A stretch of DNA of 64,000 nucleotides from Schoenoplectus triqueter (taxonomy: Eukaryota > Streptophyta > Magnoliopsida > Poales > Cyperaceae), in assembly GCA_964058805.1 (NCBI GenBank), contig CAXKVV010000022.1, positions 868,001 through 932,000 of the forward strand, in the 5' to 3' direction. The notes under the pieces were generated by a model. It was not told where the DNA came from. It did no database searches and worked only from the letters and a program-made list of their open reading frames with translations. The translations under genes and the position numbers were made by a program. Positions 36,749 through 49,854 of this stretch are shown one piece after another. The number at the start of each line of letters is the position of its first letter. The stretch's first letter is position 1.

Positions 36749-38029
36749 ATTTCCTTGGCAGCGAGAGCTCACAACAGAAAAACAGAGCTTGTGGTAGGAA
36801 GAGGTAAAGAGAGATTATGAAAACAGATTCAACCTTTGTTTCCTTTTGAGGTAAAAAAGATTTAAGAGAAAAGTCTAGGAGGAAGAATTGGAATGGAGAA
36901 GGAAAAGAACTGATCAGCAAATTGAATGGGGATATGAGTGGAGCAGTTGAGGGGTATATGTAGCAAGCGACTTGGATCGATCACGAGGTCACAGCAGAGG
37001 TCCAAAAAGAAGAAAACAGGAAGCGTGGATACTGGTCGGGAAGGTGAGCCGATGCCTCCTTTTCTCTCTCGTCTCTATCAGAAATAAATAATAGTGGAAA
37101 ACACTGTGATTTTGTTCTCCATTTTCTTTTCGAAAAGGAGAGCGTAAGTTGAGTAGTGATGCGAGACAAAAAGTTTGAATATCAGAACTTTACAAGTATT
37201 TAGTATCATAAGATATTATAAACGTTTTTTTTTGGGAATTCGAACATTGGAAAACAAATGTTGAACTTGAACAGTTAATTTTTTTTCCCATTTTCGTAAA
37301 GGATCTATGCAGATAAAATTCTATATTTTTCTTAAAAAAATCATTGTATATTAGATGTCAAAAAATGCATTAAATAAATGGAATATAGTTAAACTCTATA
37401 GTGCATTTCATAGTTAAACTCTTTTGAGAAACTGAATAAAAATTAAATGTTTGAATTGCATTTAGGTTTTAGATTTTATATTTTTAATGAAAAATATGGT
37501 TTTCATCATTTTTTTTTTTGCATATTTTACATTTCGTGAAAGCAGATTAAAATTTGTTGGATTCGACAGGAGCATGGTGTTTAGGTGTTTACAAGAGTTG
37601 GATAGGAGATGGAAGGTTAACGACTATGGAGTCAGAACTTTTCTCTTAAGAAAAGAGATCTTAATTATATGTATGGGCGCTATAGCAAAAGCGAAGAGAG
37701 AAGAGAGTTCTATTTTTTTTTTCTATTTCCTTGTAGAAAAGGGACGGTTTGAGAACTGAGGATACCTTTTTCCATTCTTGGTTGAAATGGAGAGATTCAT
37801 GCAGCTACGAATTGATGATCTCTTGCGCCCGCCACAGAGTCAGTCAACCACGACTCGGGTTCCAGCTCAGAAACAATATTTGTCCTTTTCCTGTACCATC
37901 AGTCCATCCATCATCATTTCTTCAAAAAGAAAAAGTAAATAACAAAAGAGTGATTTTGAATTTGAACGCAGCGTAAAGACCACGTGGGTGATCTCATGTT
38001 GCGCAAAAGTGTTGCCCTCTGTGTGGCGG
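36749..38029. other. 5' flank of HIPP and gene-free interval
   Basis: Purine/pyrimidine-rich sequence next to the HIPP start suits a 5' UTR and promoter. No gene recognised; the open frames between 37487 and 37976 have no family resemblance. Confidence 0.45.
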
Positions 38030-38362
38030 ATGTTATATCGCCTCAAATTTTTCACCCTTTATAAATTTGAAAATACAGTAGATGCAGATAGAATGGTCAG
38101 CTGGATAAATAATTCAAGTGGGGGAGTAATCAAATTACTAGTGGTTTTAGATGCTTTTAACCAGCTTCATTTTGGGTCAATTAGGTTGTGCGCTGAATCA
38201 CCTGTCGTATACTCACCAAGGAAGGCATATTTATTGTTACCATACCGTTTGATTGGAATTAATTTTGAAAGATTTTTTGACTCATTAGCGCATGCCTTTG
38301 ACAAAATAAATGAAGATGTTACAATTGATGGTCGCAGTATTGTCGTACTCGAGGAAGAATAA
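38030..38362 (+). CDS. unrecognised small ORF, 110 residues
   Basis: ATG at 38030 opens 110 codons to TAA at 38360-38362; the frame is open for 14 more codons upstream. The translation (MLYRLKFFTLYKF... ending INEDVTIDGRSIVVLEEE) is balanced in composition and acidic at the C-terminus, unlike the other chance frames here. I recognise no domain. No TATA box, no splice partners and no homolog known to me. It could be the last exon of a gene, a fragment, or chance. Confidence 0.22.
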   Translation: MLYRLKFFTLYKFENTVDADRMVSWINNSSGGVIKLLVVLDAFNQLHFGSIRLCAESPVVYSPRKAYLLLPYRLIGINFERFFDSLAHAFDKINEDVTIDGRSIVVLEEE

Positions 38363-39099
38363 CGACTAGTAATCCGGATTATCTCCTGTCCAGTGTTATA
38401 CATATGGATAACTATGGTCTTGGCTTTTAAAATTTCAACTTGGGACGTTCTAGATCACGCTGAACGAATTAATTTAAGGAAGAACAATTTAATATATACA
38501 ATATGATCACATAATGATCGTAGTTTCGTAAATGCGTTCGTCAGCTTAACTAAAAGATATTACCAAAGGAATTACCAAAAAATCTAATTATTTTTAAATT
38601 TTGATTTCTATTCTTCAATTATTTTTATATATACATATATAAAAATATAAGGTACATAAATTTCCTATCGAACTTATTAAGCATTTCTTTTGGATTTTTA
38701 AAAGTGATCTATTATCATATGCAAATACTTCTTATTTTTTTTTATTGCCATCTTATAAAAGTCGAAACAAATTTTTAAAAAACTCAAAACATAGAATTTT
38801 TTTTGCTTCCTACAAAATTATGATATAAAAATTATTAAAAATTATAAATCAAAAATTCGGGATGATAATATATTTTAAGCTTAATATATATTTACTCCTA
38901 CCATTACCTGTCCTTTAAGAATTATCTTTTACTAATTATCTAATATTTTGAAATATCACACAAAAAATACAAATATTTCAATTACAAAGGTTGATTTAAA
39001 AAAACTAAAAATATAGTGAACGAATTAAAAGAATTCAGGCCTCGAGAGTTATTTATATATTTGTTATCTTTGGACTGTTATTGGACATATTGTCACACT
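38363..39099. other. gene-free AT-rich interval
   Basis: A degraded foldback trace of the 14303-type MITE may lie near 38760-38890 (AACTCAAAACA...AAATTATGATATAAAAATTATTAAAAA). Nothing else seen. Confidence 0.4.
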
Positions 39100-39701
39100 T
39101 TAAAATAATTAAAACGGATTAGGAGTGATGACAATTCTACTGTGTACATACGACAATACATATGTACGGAAGGCTAAATGAATAAAATAAATAAATTAAT
39201 AATAATAGCAAGAACATGATAATATACAGTCCAGAATAACAGTATAAACACAACCTACATCGGCAAGATGACTACATAGGAATGAACAACAAAAATCTCT
39301 CAAATAAAACCCAAAGGAAAAAAATAAAACTCGATAACTCGAGAAGTCCTAATCAAAACTACCCAGCTCACATGCTGATGCAGCAAAACACCTTTGTCAT
39401 CACGCAGGACTGCTCTTAGCATTCTCTCCAAAAAAATCCCGCACCTAAATACCTGGATCCCACAACCAATGTGAAAAACGTGAGTAATTTAAAAATTACT
39501 AAGTACAAATTTAGATCCAGCCTTAAGATTTGATCTTATTTTCTAGACTAAACCTAAATACTGATACTGGTATTTAAATGCAGTATAATAATTATTTATG
39601 AATATAAGTATATTTCTATGCACCTTTTTAAGAAATCGCTAATATGTGATTACATGGAATGACAAGAAAACCAAAAATAGAAAACCCGTGAAAATAATAT
39701 A

Positions 39702-39702
<1 letters not shown>

Positions 39703-39755
<53 letters not shown>

Positions 39756-40145
39756 TGATGCTATGGTGCTTCGCGAAGTAAAAAAAATTGTGCTTCGCGT
39801 CCGTATCTCGAATTTAAAAGTTCAAACGGCCGATCCAAACCGTTGAACATCATCTTCATATTGAAATATCCTTAGAGATAAAATTTTATATTTTTTTGAA
39901 TTTTTTTGTTATTTTTTAGATGGGTACAAAGTTTGTTGATCTAAAGATTTTTGCACCATCCAAAACAAGCGACTTTGTACCCATCTAAAAAATATCAAAA
40001 AAATTCAAAAAAATATAAAATTTGATCTTTAAGAATATTTCAATATGAAGATGATGTTCAACGGTTTGGATCGGCCGTTTGAACTTTTAAATTCGAGATA
40101 CGGACGCGAAGCACAATTTTTTTTTACTTCGCGAAGCACCATAGC

Positions 40146-40218
<73 letters not shown>
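39703..40218. repeat. (TA)n and (GA)n tracts around the foldback MITE
   Basis: A (TA)n tract at 39703-39740 runs into (GA)n at 39741-39753; a second (TA)n tract follows the MITE at 40151-40218. The element probably inserted into a TA microsatellite. Confidence 0.9.
39754..40151. mobile_element. 398-bp foldback MITE, copy A
   Basis: AGTGATGCTATGGTGCTTCGCGAAG at one end is matched by CTTCGCGAAGCACCATAGCATCACT at the other, and almost the whole element is one inverted repeat with arms of about 180 bp (for example AACGGCCGATCCAAACCGTTGAACATCATCTTCATATTGAAATAT and its complement). The terminal GCTTCGCGAAG is itself a small palindrome. Copy B is at 53281-53687. No gene. Confidence 0.85.
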
Positions 40219-40222
<4 letters not shown>

Positions 40223-42131
40223 GAGAAGGAAAATCACCCGTAAAAAAATTTTGGTTTGTAAATTACCAGATCCATCTCAAGTAGGCACAACAAGTGCCCA
40301 ACTTATTAACTTGAGCCTTGCCTAAGCAGGCACAATCAAAGCCCAATTTACTAACTTAGTACTTTTATATTTATGCGGTGACAACACCACAAAAATGAAA
40401 AAATTCGGGTTCTCGAGGTGATAACACTTTAGGACAATGAACAGTTAAAAGCATGTACTCTGGTCATCTGAACCTAGTAATCTATCTCATAATAAAAATC
40501 AAATGGATTAAGGTATAACTTCAGTCGCTATATCGTCAAAAGAAAATAACTATTCGTGAAAATGAATATAATAACAAATATGAGACTCTTTGTACTAATC
40601 ATGGGGGCAAAGTAGAGCTTCCGACTTTCTCTGTACCAATTAGGGGCTAAAGGAGAAAGTCATTCGGATATACCGAGATCTCAAATAAGCTGGCTAAATA
40701 ATAATATAATAAAATGAAATAAAATCTAGACTCGAATATGATCATCCACACTAAACACTAAAAGTCATGTCATCCTAATCACTCAATTTTAAATTTGGAT
40801 TGAATTATATACTGAATAATAATAAATATAATATCGAGCAAATAGAAAACACTTGTGGCACTGCTGAACCCGTTAAGTAACGAGATCGATGAATGACCAA
40901 TAGGCAGAGGCACACAATATATATACAGACCAAAGGGTCCCACGGGTCAATCGGATCACTGTACATAATCCGTTGGTCTAATTATACAAGACAACCTCAG
41001 ACTGAGATTACCCGGCTCGTATCTCAACACTCTCATACATTTAATGCATGATTAACTACCTATCTTAATTATTTAATAATAATAATAATAATAATATTTT
41101 ATCCTAATATTTAAAATCTATAACTTATTTATATTTTAACTAATCTTATCCTCTACATCTGTCGTACCTACATGCACAATGACATGATATAACATGCAAA
41201 TGTTGGTAGGCCTAAAAAATGCTGGTCAAAAAATCGTATGCAAATGATATATCAGATTTAGTCTCTAATCATTGTTTGGTCAAAAAATACTATGATTTGA
41301 GCTATTTTTTAAAATGGATTATTTTCAGGTTTGGACTCCTATTTCTGAAGAAAGAAAATTAAATCTCAGGAATCTATACTTGAGATACTGGTGAGGACTA
41401 TGTAGCCGCCTTACTCCGGAGGTAGCACGCCCATCTCGAGGTGGGCATCTACGTACGCGAGGTCGGGATCAACCACGTACTCTACAAGTGGATATGAGTC
41501 GACTATATCACATACTATTAATTTAATTAAATGTTTATTAGTTTAACGTAAATTATTTCATAATTTATACTTAATTATATAAATGAAATCTCAATTAAAG
41601 TTCATTCGAGGTTTAGCGTCTATTTTCATAAATTATGGCAGCATTTCTATTGTATTTATAAGGTGTCAGAATGTTTATTAATCACCTTTTTTTTAGTTTT
41701 ATTGTGTTTTCCATTTTAATCACTTTTTATGCATTTTTTTCATCATTTTTCGTTCGGGATTCATTATTTTGATTAATTATCAGTTTAAATGTGTAAATCG
41801 CTTAATCTCTATTATACCTATTTGATTTTGGTTATAAAACCTTCTTTTCAATTGTTTATTATTTCCATCGTGTTTTTCATTAATTTTTCGAGTTAAAAAA
41901 TTCGACGATGCAAGTGTGGTAAATGATAGAAATTAATTTTATTCATTTAATTTCGATTACATTTACAATTATAACATAATAAATAAAATAAAATTACAAA
42001 TTAAAATAACTAGAGAATTGATTAATATATATTATATTATATAATACTTACTTTTAATTTTTATTTTATTTAAAAATAGATAAATTAATTAATATAAAAT
42101 TATATAACATAATTAATTAGTAAAAATACTA

Positions 42132-42473
42132 TGAGTTTAAGCTCACGAAAGTCTTTCGCGAGCTTAACTCAAAAAATACATTAAATCATCTCAAAGTTTT
42201 AATTTATCATCATCATTAAATTCTTTATATGAAAATTTTTGTGGGATGCAAAAATTTAGAGTGTTTTGAGTTTTTTAAGTTATCATTTTTATTCAAATAT
42301 TAAATATTTTATTATTATTTTTAAAACTTTACAAAAATTAAAAACCATAACTTAAAAAGTTCAAAACACTCCAAATTTTTGTATCCCATAAGATTTTCAT
42401 ATAAAAAATTTAATGAGGGTGATAAATTAAAACTTTGAAATGATTTGATGCACTTTTTGAATTAAGTCCATGA
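42132..42473. mobile_element. foldback MITE of the TTAAGCTCACGAAAG type
   Basis: GAGCTTAACTCAAAAAATACATTAAATCATCTCAAAGTTTTAATTTATCATCATC is mirrored by GGTGATAAATTAAAACTTTGAAATGATTTGATGCACTTTTTGAATTAAG. The central arms carry GAGTGTTTTGAGTTTTTTAAGTTATC and its complement. Same family as 14303-14905. Confidence 0.6.
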
Positions 42474-44765
42474 AAAAATATCTTTACTCATATATTATTA
42501 TTATGCATTAAGTCTTAATTATTATTTTTATTATATTCTTTAATTTAATTTTATTTTATATATTACTATTATTTTGATAAATTAGAAATTATGTTTTATG
42601 AAAATAAAATAAAGTAAAAAATAGAAAAAGAAATAAAAATAAAATAAAAAAACTCAATTAATTTAAATAAACATTTTTATTTTATTAAACTGTGTTAATA
42701 TTTTAATATACGTGATCATAAACTATCTCAATAACATTATATCTATTTGGTATTTTAATTTGATGCAGATAATGAAATTATTTTTCAATATTTAAGTTTA
42801 TATATTAGTCCATGACGCTACCAAACCTTTTAGGGCGACGTCAATTTATTAATCACATTTTAATTTAATCACTTTACTTTTATTATCTTGAGGACTTTTA
42901 ATTTTTGGGCGTTAACCTATTTTCTTTACTAGCCCTAATATTTAAGTAGATTAATAGTTGTTTGCTAGCCCAATGTGATATGTTTATATCTTATTAATGT
43001 ATTTGGGCCTAGTATACTTGTATTTTTCCTCTAAGCCTACTATCTTTAAGTACATTATAGACCCACTCCTTAAAACTTATTACTGCCGCATTAAAATTAG
43101 CTCAAATTTCTGAAATTCGCAAATGATAGGGTCCCAATCAAGCATAACAACAGGGGGGCATTGTCAAGGGTGGATCAGGGGTCATATATCAGCATACAAG
43201 AAACCAACATCCAGGTAAAAATCATCTCACTAAAATAGGATCAAGCAAATACAAGTCATGGGTCAGGATCGGGTTTTAGTAATCAGCCAGGTAGCAAGGG
43301 AACATGTTACATAGTCAAGGCAACCAATTTCAGGGTTGTACCAGCAATTGGTACCATAAATTAGAGAATTAGGAGTCCTAAGCATCAATTCTTATTAAAT
43401 TAAGAATTTAGGGCTAACTAACCAACAAAGACAGTATACCAGCATAAGACAACAAAATGGGTCAGTTGGCATAGCGAATGACATAATTTCAAACCAGCAA
43501 AATTCACAAAAGACAGCAGTCCAAGTAGGCTAGAACAAATTTTCCAAATTAGTCACCAACCTAACACAGTCAAGGCAACAGGGCCAAACAAGGGTCAAGC
43601 GTCAGGTATTCATGAACCAACAAGCCAACCAAATTAGAGTCAGATGCTAGAACTAGAAAAATAGAACCCACAAATAGAGGCTTACCAAGCAACATATCAG
43701 ATTAACTCCCATTTTTAATCCAGCATCTGAGAATCCAAATACTAGTGAACCAGCAAACTAGCATTTATAGCCGATAACAAATCAGACAAGGCAATAAGGG
43801 GGAGGAGCAGGCCTCACATTACTGGTATCAAGTGGTACCAGTGTAACAAGGCATAATAATAGATTTTGTCAGAACCAACAGGTTCGGTACCAGAAAAAAA
43901 ACATAATATCAGAGGCAGCCAAACCAGAAAACATCACAGCATGACAGTATACTAAAACAAACAAAAAGGGTACCAGAGCCCAGAACAATCAGTCACACGA
44001 AAATACTAGTAACAAGGAAATGTTCAGCATAGTAAGGTAACCCAACAACCCATCAGTATTAATTTTAATTAGCCCAAATCGGGTCAAGGCTATAGTAGTC
44101 TGAGAAAGATATAAGTATACATACCATCATTCACAAAGGGGTGAAAATCAAGCACAATAGGTACAAAACTCAAACTCAGACCACATCAATAGTTGGTAGA
44201 TCGCAAGTATTGAGGGTACCACACATAAAATGAACCAGCAACCAAACAACACAGAAATCAGTCTAGGGTTTACCAATAAAGTGGTACAGTTCAGACAACA
44301 AGTTACAAGGACATAGGGGTGATAATCTGTCCTCTGGTAGGCTCGATCACCACCTCCTCCCCTTCTTTACAAATCCTTGAAAAATACAACATTAAATTTG
44401 TTCTCATCAGCTTTTTTTCTTTGTCTAATCTCAACACATGAGAACTAAACGAGTGAGGGGAGGGGGGATGCTCGAGCTTTTAAAGAGGCACAGAGAACAG
44501 AGGGATTGATATTGAAGCATGCTGTCGAGTGGAGTCACATCAAGGGGTTTGACTAAGATGAGGGGTGAGAGGTGACGGGGGGAGAGAGAGATTGTCAGAG
44601 GAATGACGACAAGACCAGGCGAGAGGAGGTGAGGGAGGAGGAGCAAAATAAATGAGGCAGAGAGTAATCGGGAGAGAGACGGTATTAAATTAGAGAGAGA
44701 CAGACAGGTAGGTACAGAGAGCAAGAGAGAAACAGTGGGATCAGTTGTAACGAGGAGAAAGGTAT

Positions 44766-45689
44766 GATCTGGTGTGGCGTTGGAACTGTGGTTTAATCCC
44801 GACCTATCGGGTCATTTGAAAATCACACAAATTATTCAGTTAAAAAGGGATTCATTTTTCCAATTTCCATATCAAAGGAGACATGAACTTAATGTCCATA
44901 TGTGTGGCATGGTTACGTTGGCTTTGAGATGGGTTACTCTAACCCATTACATAACTTCAGAAATCTCATATTTTATACCTGATTAGTTACAAGTGTTATT
45001 ATTATCGTATAATGCCATGGTTCTGTTACAAAATTTTATAATTATAGTTCTTGATTATTGGTAATATTTATTGACTTTAATTAATGTCTTAATATTGCTT
45101 ATTTAGTTGTTATTATTATGATTTATTAATCATCTCCTTATTTGTGATTAATATGAATAATATATTATTTGAATCATTTAAAGTTCTAACTTGATTACAT
45201 ATTGGAATTGTCTGATTTTTAATTTGTATAAATCTAAATTTTATTTAGTCGCATACATATATGTATACACTTTTATTATCATTATTATTTCGTTGTGATG
45301 TGTCAATGGTCATTTTGATTAAGATTTTTGTTTTTAATTTCATTCTATTTTGTTTCATTTTATTTCATTATTTATTTGGGCTCGTCGGTTATTATTCGTG
45401 TTTATTTTAATTTTTCATTTGATTGTATCTCGTTTAATTAATTAGAGTATTTAAATTTAAAAATATTTCTATTATTAATTTGGTCTTAGCTACTATTAGG
45501 TTTTATTTACTTATTTACTTTAGTCATCAATAAATAGTAAATTAACTATTATTTATTATTGACTTTATTTATTTATATGTATTCCTTTAATTGTTGGTTT
45601 ATGTTATTTATTAATTAGTGTTAAGTTATTTTAATTATTGATATTAATTATTATTACTTAATTAAATTTCACTGTTGAGCACATATCCT
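44766..45689. other. gene-free AT-rich interval
   Basis: Nothing coding. The frame at 44774-44986 lacks a valid gene context. Confidence 0.45.
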
Positions 45690-46590
45690 TGAGTTAATAC
45701 TTAAAGGCATAATTTACAGATTTTTATCTAGCTAACTCTGTATGTGTCCATCATTTATAACTATCAATTTATTCGTTTTATATATTAGCTACAATAATGT
45801 ATATAAAATAATTAAGGAAGATTACATTTTTTATCCCTAATTTTTTTGAAAATATCATATGAGTCGCTACACTTATATCAAATTGATACTTGGAATTTCT
45901 TAAAAAAAATATCAAATCGGTCATTGGATTCTTTAAAAATCCCTTTAACTTTAAATTGTACCAAATAAACCTTTGAACTTATTGAAAAATTAACTAACTT
46001 GGTCCTTTAAAAAAGGAAGATCCTACGATAACACTAGTTTTTTTTTCTTAAAAAAAAAGAAAACTTAAAGGACCAAATTTTTTTTTAGTACAGATGAGAT
46101 TTTAAGCTATTCAAAATTTTAAACGTCTGTAATGGAACCTAGCTATATTTCATTTTGAACCTGTAATTTCCGACACAAAGAACATTGTCAGACTAAATTA
46201 TTTTTTTTTTAAAAAAGTCAACGATTTATTTAGTGTAGTTTACAGTTAAGGACTAATTTAGTTTCCTTTTTTTCTAAGTCCAAGAACTAAGTTGGTATTT
46301 CTTAAAAAAAAGAATCAATAACCGATTTTTTTTTAAGGAAGTTCAGAATCGAATCTTATGTTCTCCTAATAATTAAACATTACAAGTTAGTAATTATATA
46401 ATTTTACTTAATATCTAATAAAGATGTAGTTACAAATCTATAATAAGGAGATGAATAAGATGGATAGCAAGTGGACGGATGACACTCGTTTCTCTACGAC
46501 TCTTACCTTCTATTATTGCAATTGGACTAGCCAGCTTTCAGACCTATTAAACATAGATTAACCATGGATTGATCTGGTAGAAATACAGAA
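45690..46590 (+). repeat. local duplication, copy A, split by an insertion
   Basis: 45690-45815 and 46368-46590 together match 46940-47260: TTTATAACTATCAATTTATTCGTTTTATATA, then TACTTAATATCTAATAAAGATGTAGTTA, GGAGATGAATAAGATGGATAGCAAGTGGA and ATTGGACTAG recur in order. The unit is roughly 300-350 bp. Confidence 0.65.
45816..46367. mobile_element. 552-bp insertion with 9-bp TSD inside duplication copy A
   Basis: AATAATTAA flanks the insert on both sides (45807-45815 and 46368-46376), and the downstream paralog runs straight across the same point without it. The inside has words such as AATTTGGTCC / TTAGTCCTTTAAA and CCAAGAACTAAGTTGG, seen also in 52643-53160. A 9-bp duplication suggests a MULE-type MITE, but the termini (GGAAGATTAC / GTTCTCCT) are poorly matched. 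Confidence 0.62.
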
Positions 46591-46939
46591 TTGGGGGCAA
46601 AAAAAATCACATCCCGACACAAAAATTATTATGTGGTCAGGGACAGCTCCAGCCTCCATCCGAGATTGTTCGACATATCACAGCATGCCAATTTCATGTC
46701 AAATTGATTTTTAAATCTGACAATTATCATTTAAATTTTAGAGATACAGAAATTAGATAAAAATAGATAATTATTTAAATTTGACAGTTTATTTAACAAG
46801 CTACGTCAGCAGAGAAATAAAAATTTAATTACGATAGTGTCATTTTAATAATTTCATTATATTCAGATATTTCACTATTAAAAGAGAGTATCAATTTTAT
46901 GACGTGACATAAAATTTTACTTTTATCAATCATCATCAA

Positions 46940-47260
46940 TGTAAAAGCTCTGACTTGCACTCATATTTATAGATTTCTTTGTATTTGTCCATAAATATTA
47001 ACTATTAATTTATTCGTTTTATGTACTTTTTGTGTACAGAAATATATGTAAAATAACTAAACTTTAGAAGTTGGTAATTGTATATTTTTACTTAATATTT
47101 AATAAAGATGTAGTTATAGATATCAAATAATTAGGAGATGAACAATAAGATGGATATCAAGTGGATGTCTCGTTCCTCTATAATCTCTACCTCCTCTCTA
47201 TTATTATTATTATAGCACTTGGACTAGTTTTTAGACATATGAAATATACAACCTGTCTAG
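46940..47260 (+). repeat. local duplication, copy B (uninterrupted)
   Basis: This is the continuous counterpart of 45690-46590, with AAATAACTAAACTTTAGAAGTTGGTAATTG where copy A carries its insertion. Confidence 0.65.
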
Positions 47261-49854
47261 CTGAGCCTACTAGAATGAATGTGTAATTGTCTATGAACTT
47301 ATCTATACCTAACACGGCCTAGTACAAACCTCCAATAATCATTATTGAATTCTTGCTTCTTCTTTTTTGGAAATTTATCGTTGAAGTAACATGGAATTTG
47401 GAATGAGGCAAAAATATACTAGCCTCCAATACATTAAGTTATCTTACATTATTTAGGAATTATTAGTACTGATTTTATCAAAATATTTTCTGTTCAGAAT
47501 CGAGTCAAGTCTTAGCTTTTGTACGGCCTCTTTTTATTTTTCTAATTCCACTAGACTAAAAGGCTATTGATTAAACCTAGACATAATTATACAATGTAAC
47601 TAAAAATAAGGTTAATTCTTTTATATGTTGCTCAACCAAGCAAAAAAATCAGACATCATATATATTATATACTAATATTTATAGTTTAACACCACAAAAT
47701 TAAAAAAATTAAGACATTTGAAAAATTAAGCCCGAACATATATCGGGCTTGTCCCACATCGATAAAGTTGTGTAGTATTGTGTTGTGTTGTGTTGTGCTT
47801 TATTTCTATTGCCATAGTTGATTCTATGGTACAATGTTATTGAGTCTATGATAGTGGAGCCCACTTAATAATAATCATCCCTCTAAATTTATTCACAGCT
47901 GTTTAAATAAATCTGACGGCCGAGATTCGCTCTCATAATTTCTCTGCCATAGCTTCATTACCATAGTTTTTATAGTGGCGGATACGGATCCGTTGCTTCC
48001 ATTGATTAGTATATTGAAAGGCAGAAGGGGCCATTTTGTAGCCTGTTTAAGAAAAACCATGATCCAGTTTGGTCACCTAATAACAGATCTCAACACGAGG
48101 CCTATCAAACTAGTAATTCCAAGCCCAATGATTCAAAGATTCCAATTTAACTGTTCTCTCTCCCCTCCAAGTTCCAACAACGAACGAGCATAGAAATCTG
48201 AATCAATTTCGAGTTATGTATACCTTCGTGAATTACAATTTACCAGAAAACGATCTCTTTGATTCAATACAATTTACCAAGCAATTCTATGCTGAATTCT
48301 CTCTTTTAATAAAGTCCAGTCCAGTCCAAGAGAATTTTCAGTCCTTGCTTGAACTTTTCAAGAGCCGAATCTAAAAGCACTCTTTTTTTATCGTAACAAA
48401 TTCAAACTTAACTATCATAACTACGGGCTTCAATTTGGCAAAAGGAAAAAAAGGAGGAATTTCAAATCTATGAAAATGTTTACAAATCAACGAACAATTG
48501 TTCTAAGAAAGCTAAACCAGGCCAGTATACGAAGTGAGTCAAGCATGGTGTGCAGATAAATTCTTAAATTTTATAAATGTTTATAAAATAATTTTATTCG
48601 GATTTTAAATTTACAACCTCTCACACAGAAAACATTATATTTTGTCACTAGACCAAACGCTAGTTCTCTAATATAATTGAAGATCATATAATATACTTTT
48701 GCCTTCATCTTTGATTTGGACTGGGTATTATATATACTTTATCAGGAATTCAGGATATAGTTTGAAGGTGCTAAGATTTCAATTCGTGCTATATTGGGCA
48801 TCTTTTTAAATTAGTAATGAAAACCTGCATATTGTTTTTCTGAAGAAGGTAAATAATAAAGCACCAAAAATGGTCATTTTCATAATTAAGTCATCAAGAA
48901 TTGAAAATGATGGTTGCCAATTAATATATATAAAGAAAAAAAATTTAATGCAATTGAAAGTTGCAAGAAAAATAGTTCAAAACACTCGGCTAGAATTTCA
49001 CCGCCAGACAAAAGGAAAAATAAGAAAGAAAATGAAGTGAGAATCTGCATGTTTGAACAATCAAGACCCAATCTGCATGTTAAATGTTAGAACAATCAAG
49101 ACCCAAAATGTATAATGTCATTTTTTAAAAAATTTAATTTCAACTGCTACGTTTTCACCCACCTCTCTGTGGTCTGCTACATTAATTTCCTCTTTTTTAA
49201 AAAAATAGAAAAATTAAAAAAAAAGGCATTTTTAATTTCATCCCCATGCAAAATTTGACTGGTTTTGCTTTATTTATGTCAACAAAACCCAAGTAATGGA
49301 AGTCCCAAAATCTGACTTGGTTTTCTTTATTTATGTCAACAAGAATCATATGGCAATATCCAGATAATCAAACAACTGGAGGCACTGATTCCTTGTTTAT
49401 ACATCATAATTCATTCCGTGTACGGTAGTTATTAAAGTCTGCTTTGTGGACTGGAACGGAGAGGAACCCCCGTTTTGAAATGTTGAATGACATAAATTAA
49501 AGTAAATTAGCAGACAAGAAATTAAAGTCAACCCTAAGATTTGGTTTACTTGAGTAAGCAACTACCTCAGACTAATCATCAATCCTCATTACCTCCACGC
49601 AATCGTCATCATTATCGGAATGATGATGACAATAGATGTGGTAATTGAACGGGGAACCTATTTTACTTATATATGTATTATTTTACTTATAAATGGATAA
49701 TATTTTAAATTTCATATATTTTTTATTATAGTTTGATAGTTTATTAAAAATCATCAAAAATTTATATAATTTAAAATAGTTTTAATTTAACGATAAAGTA
49801 AAGAATATACTTACATTTTTTATTTTTAAGATTTTTTAATTCATGATTTATATA
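47261..49854. other. gene-free interval
   Basis: A (GTGTT)n run is at 47775-47797. The dispersed word set of 2150-2280 recurs near 48560-48670. GTCCCACATCG at 47751 was considered as an snRNA promoter element (see rejected items). No gene is supported; the frame at 47975-48193 has no ATG start. Confidence 0.45.

Larger units (their letters stand above)
39100..44765 (-). repeat. non-coding block, possible degenerate LTR-retrotransposon remnant
   Basis: The composition differs from the flanks: several stretches (39230-39480, 40870-41040, 41380-41500, 43130-44330) are clearly less AT-rich, yet no protein motif is visible in any frame. Read on the minus strand, a pyrimidine-rich region (44720-44450, CTCTCTCT and CCTCCTCC words) leads into T-rich, G/T-patterned sequence and ends near TGGTTGTGGGATCCAGGTATTTAGGTGCGGG (39470-39440). 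This suggests a transcribed non-coding unit or long LTR. Two younger MITEs have landed inside (39754-40151 and 42132-42473). No paired LTRs were found, so the class is a guess. Confidence 0.3.

Noticed and set aside
44431..44724. 97-codon minus-strand open frame rich in Ser, Leu and Pro
   Set aside because: It lies on a GA/CT-rich stretch whose periodic composition keeps frames open; no domain, and the surrounding block is non-coding.
47751..47761. GTCCCACATCG, identical to the plant snRNA upstream sequence element
   Set aside because: No U1, U2, U3, U5 or U6 sequence follows, the AT-rich candidate TATA (TTTATTT near 47799) is a few bases too far away, and this motif is also common in transposon ends.
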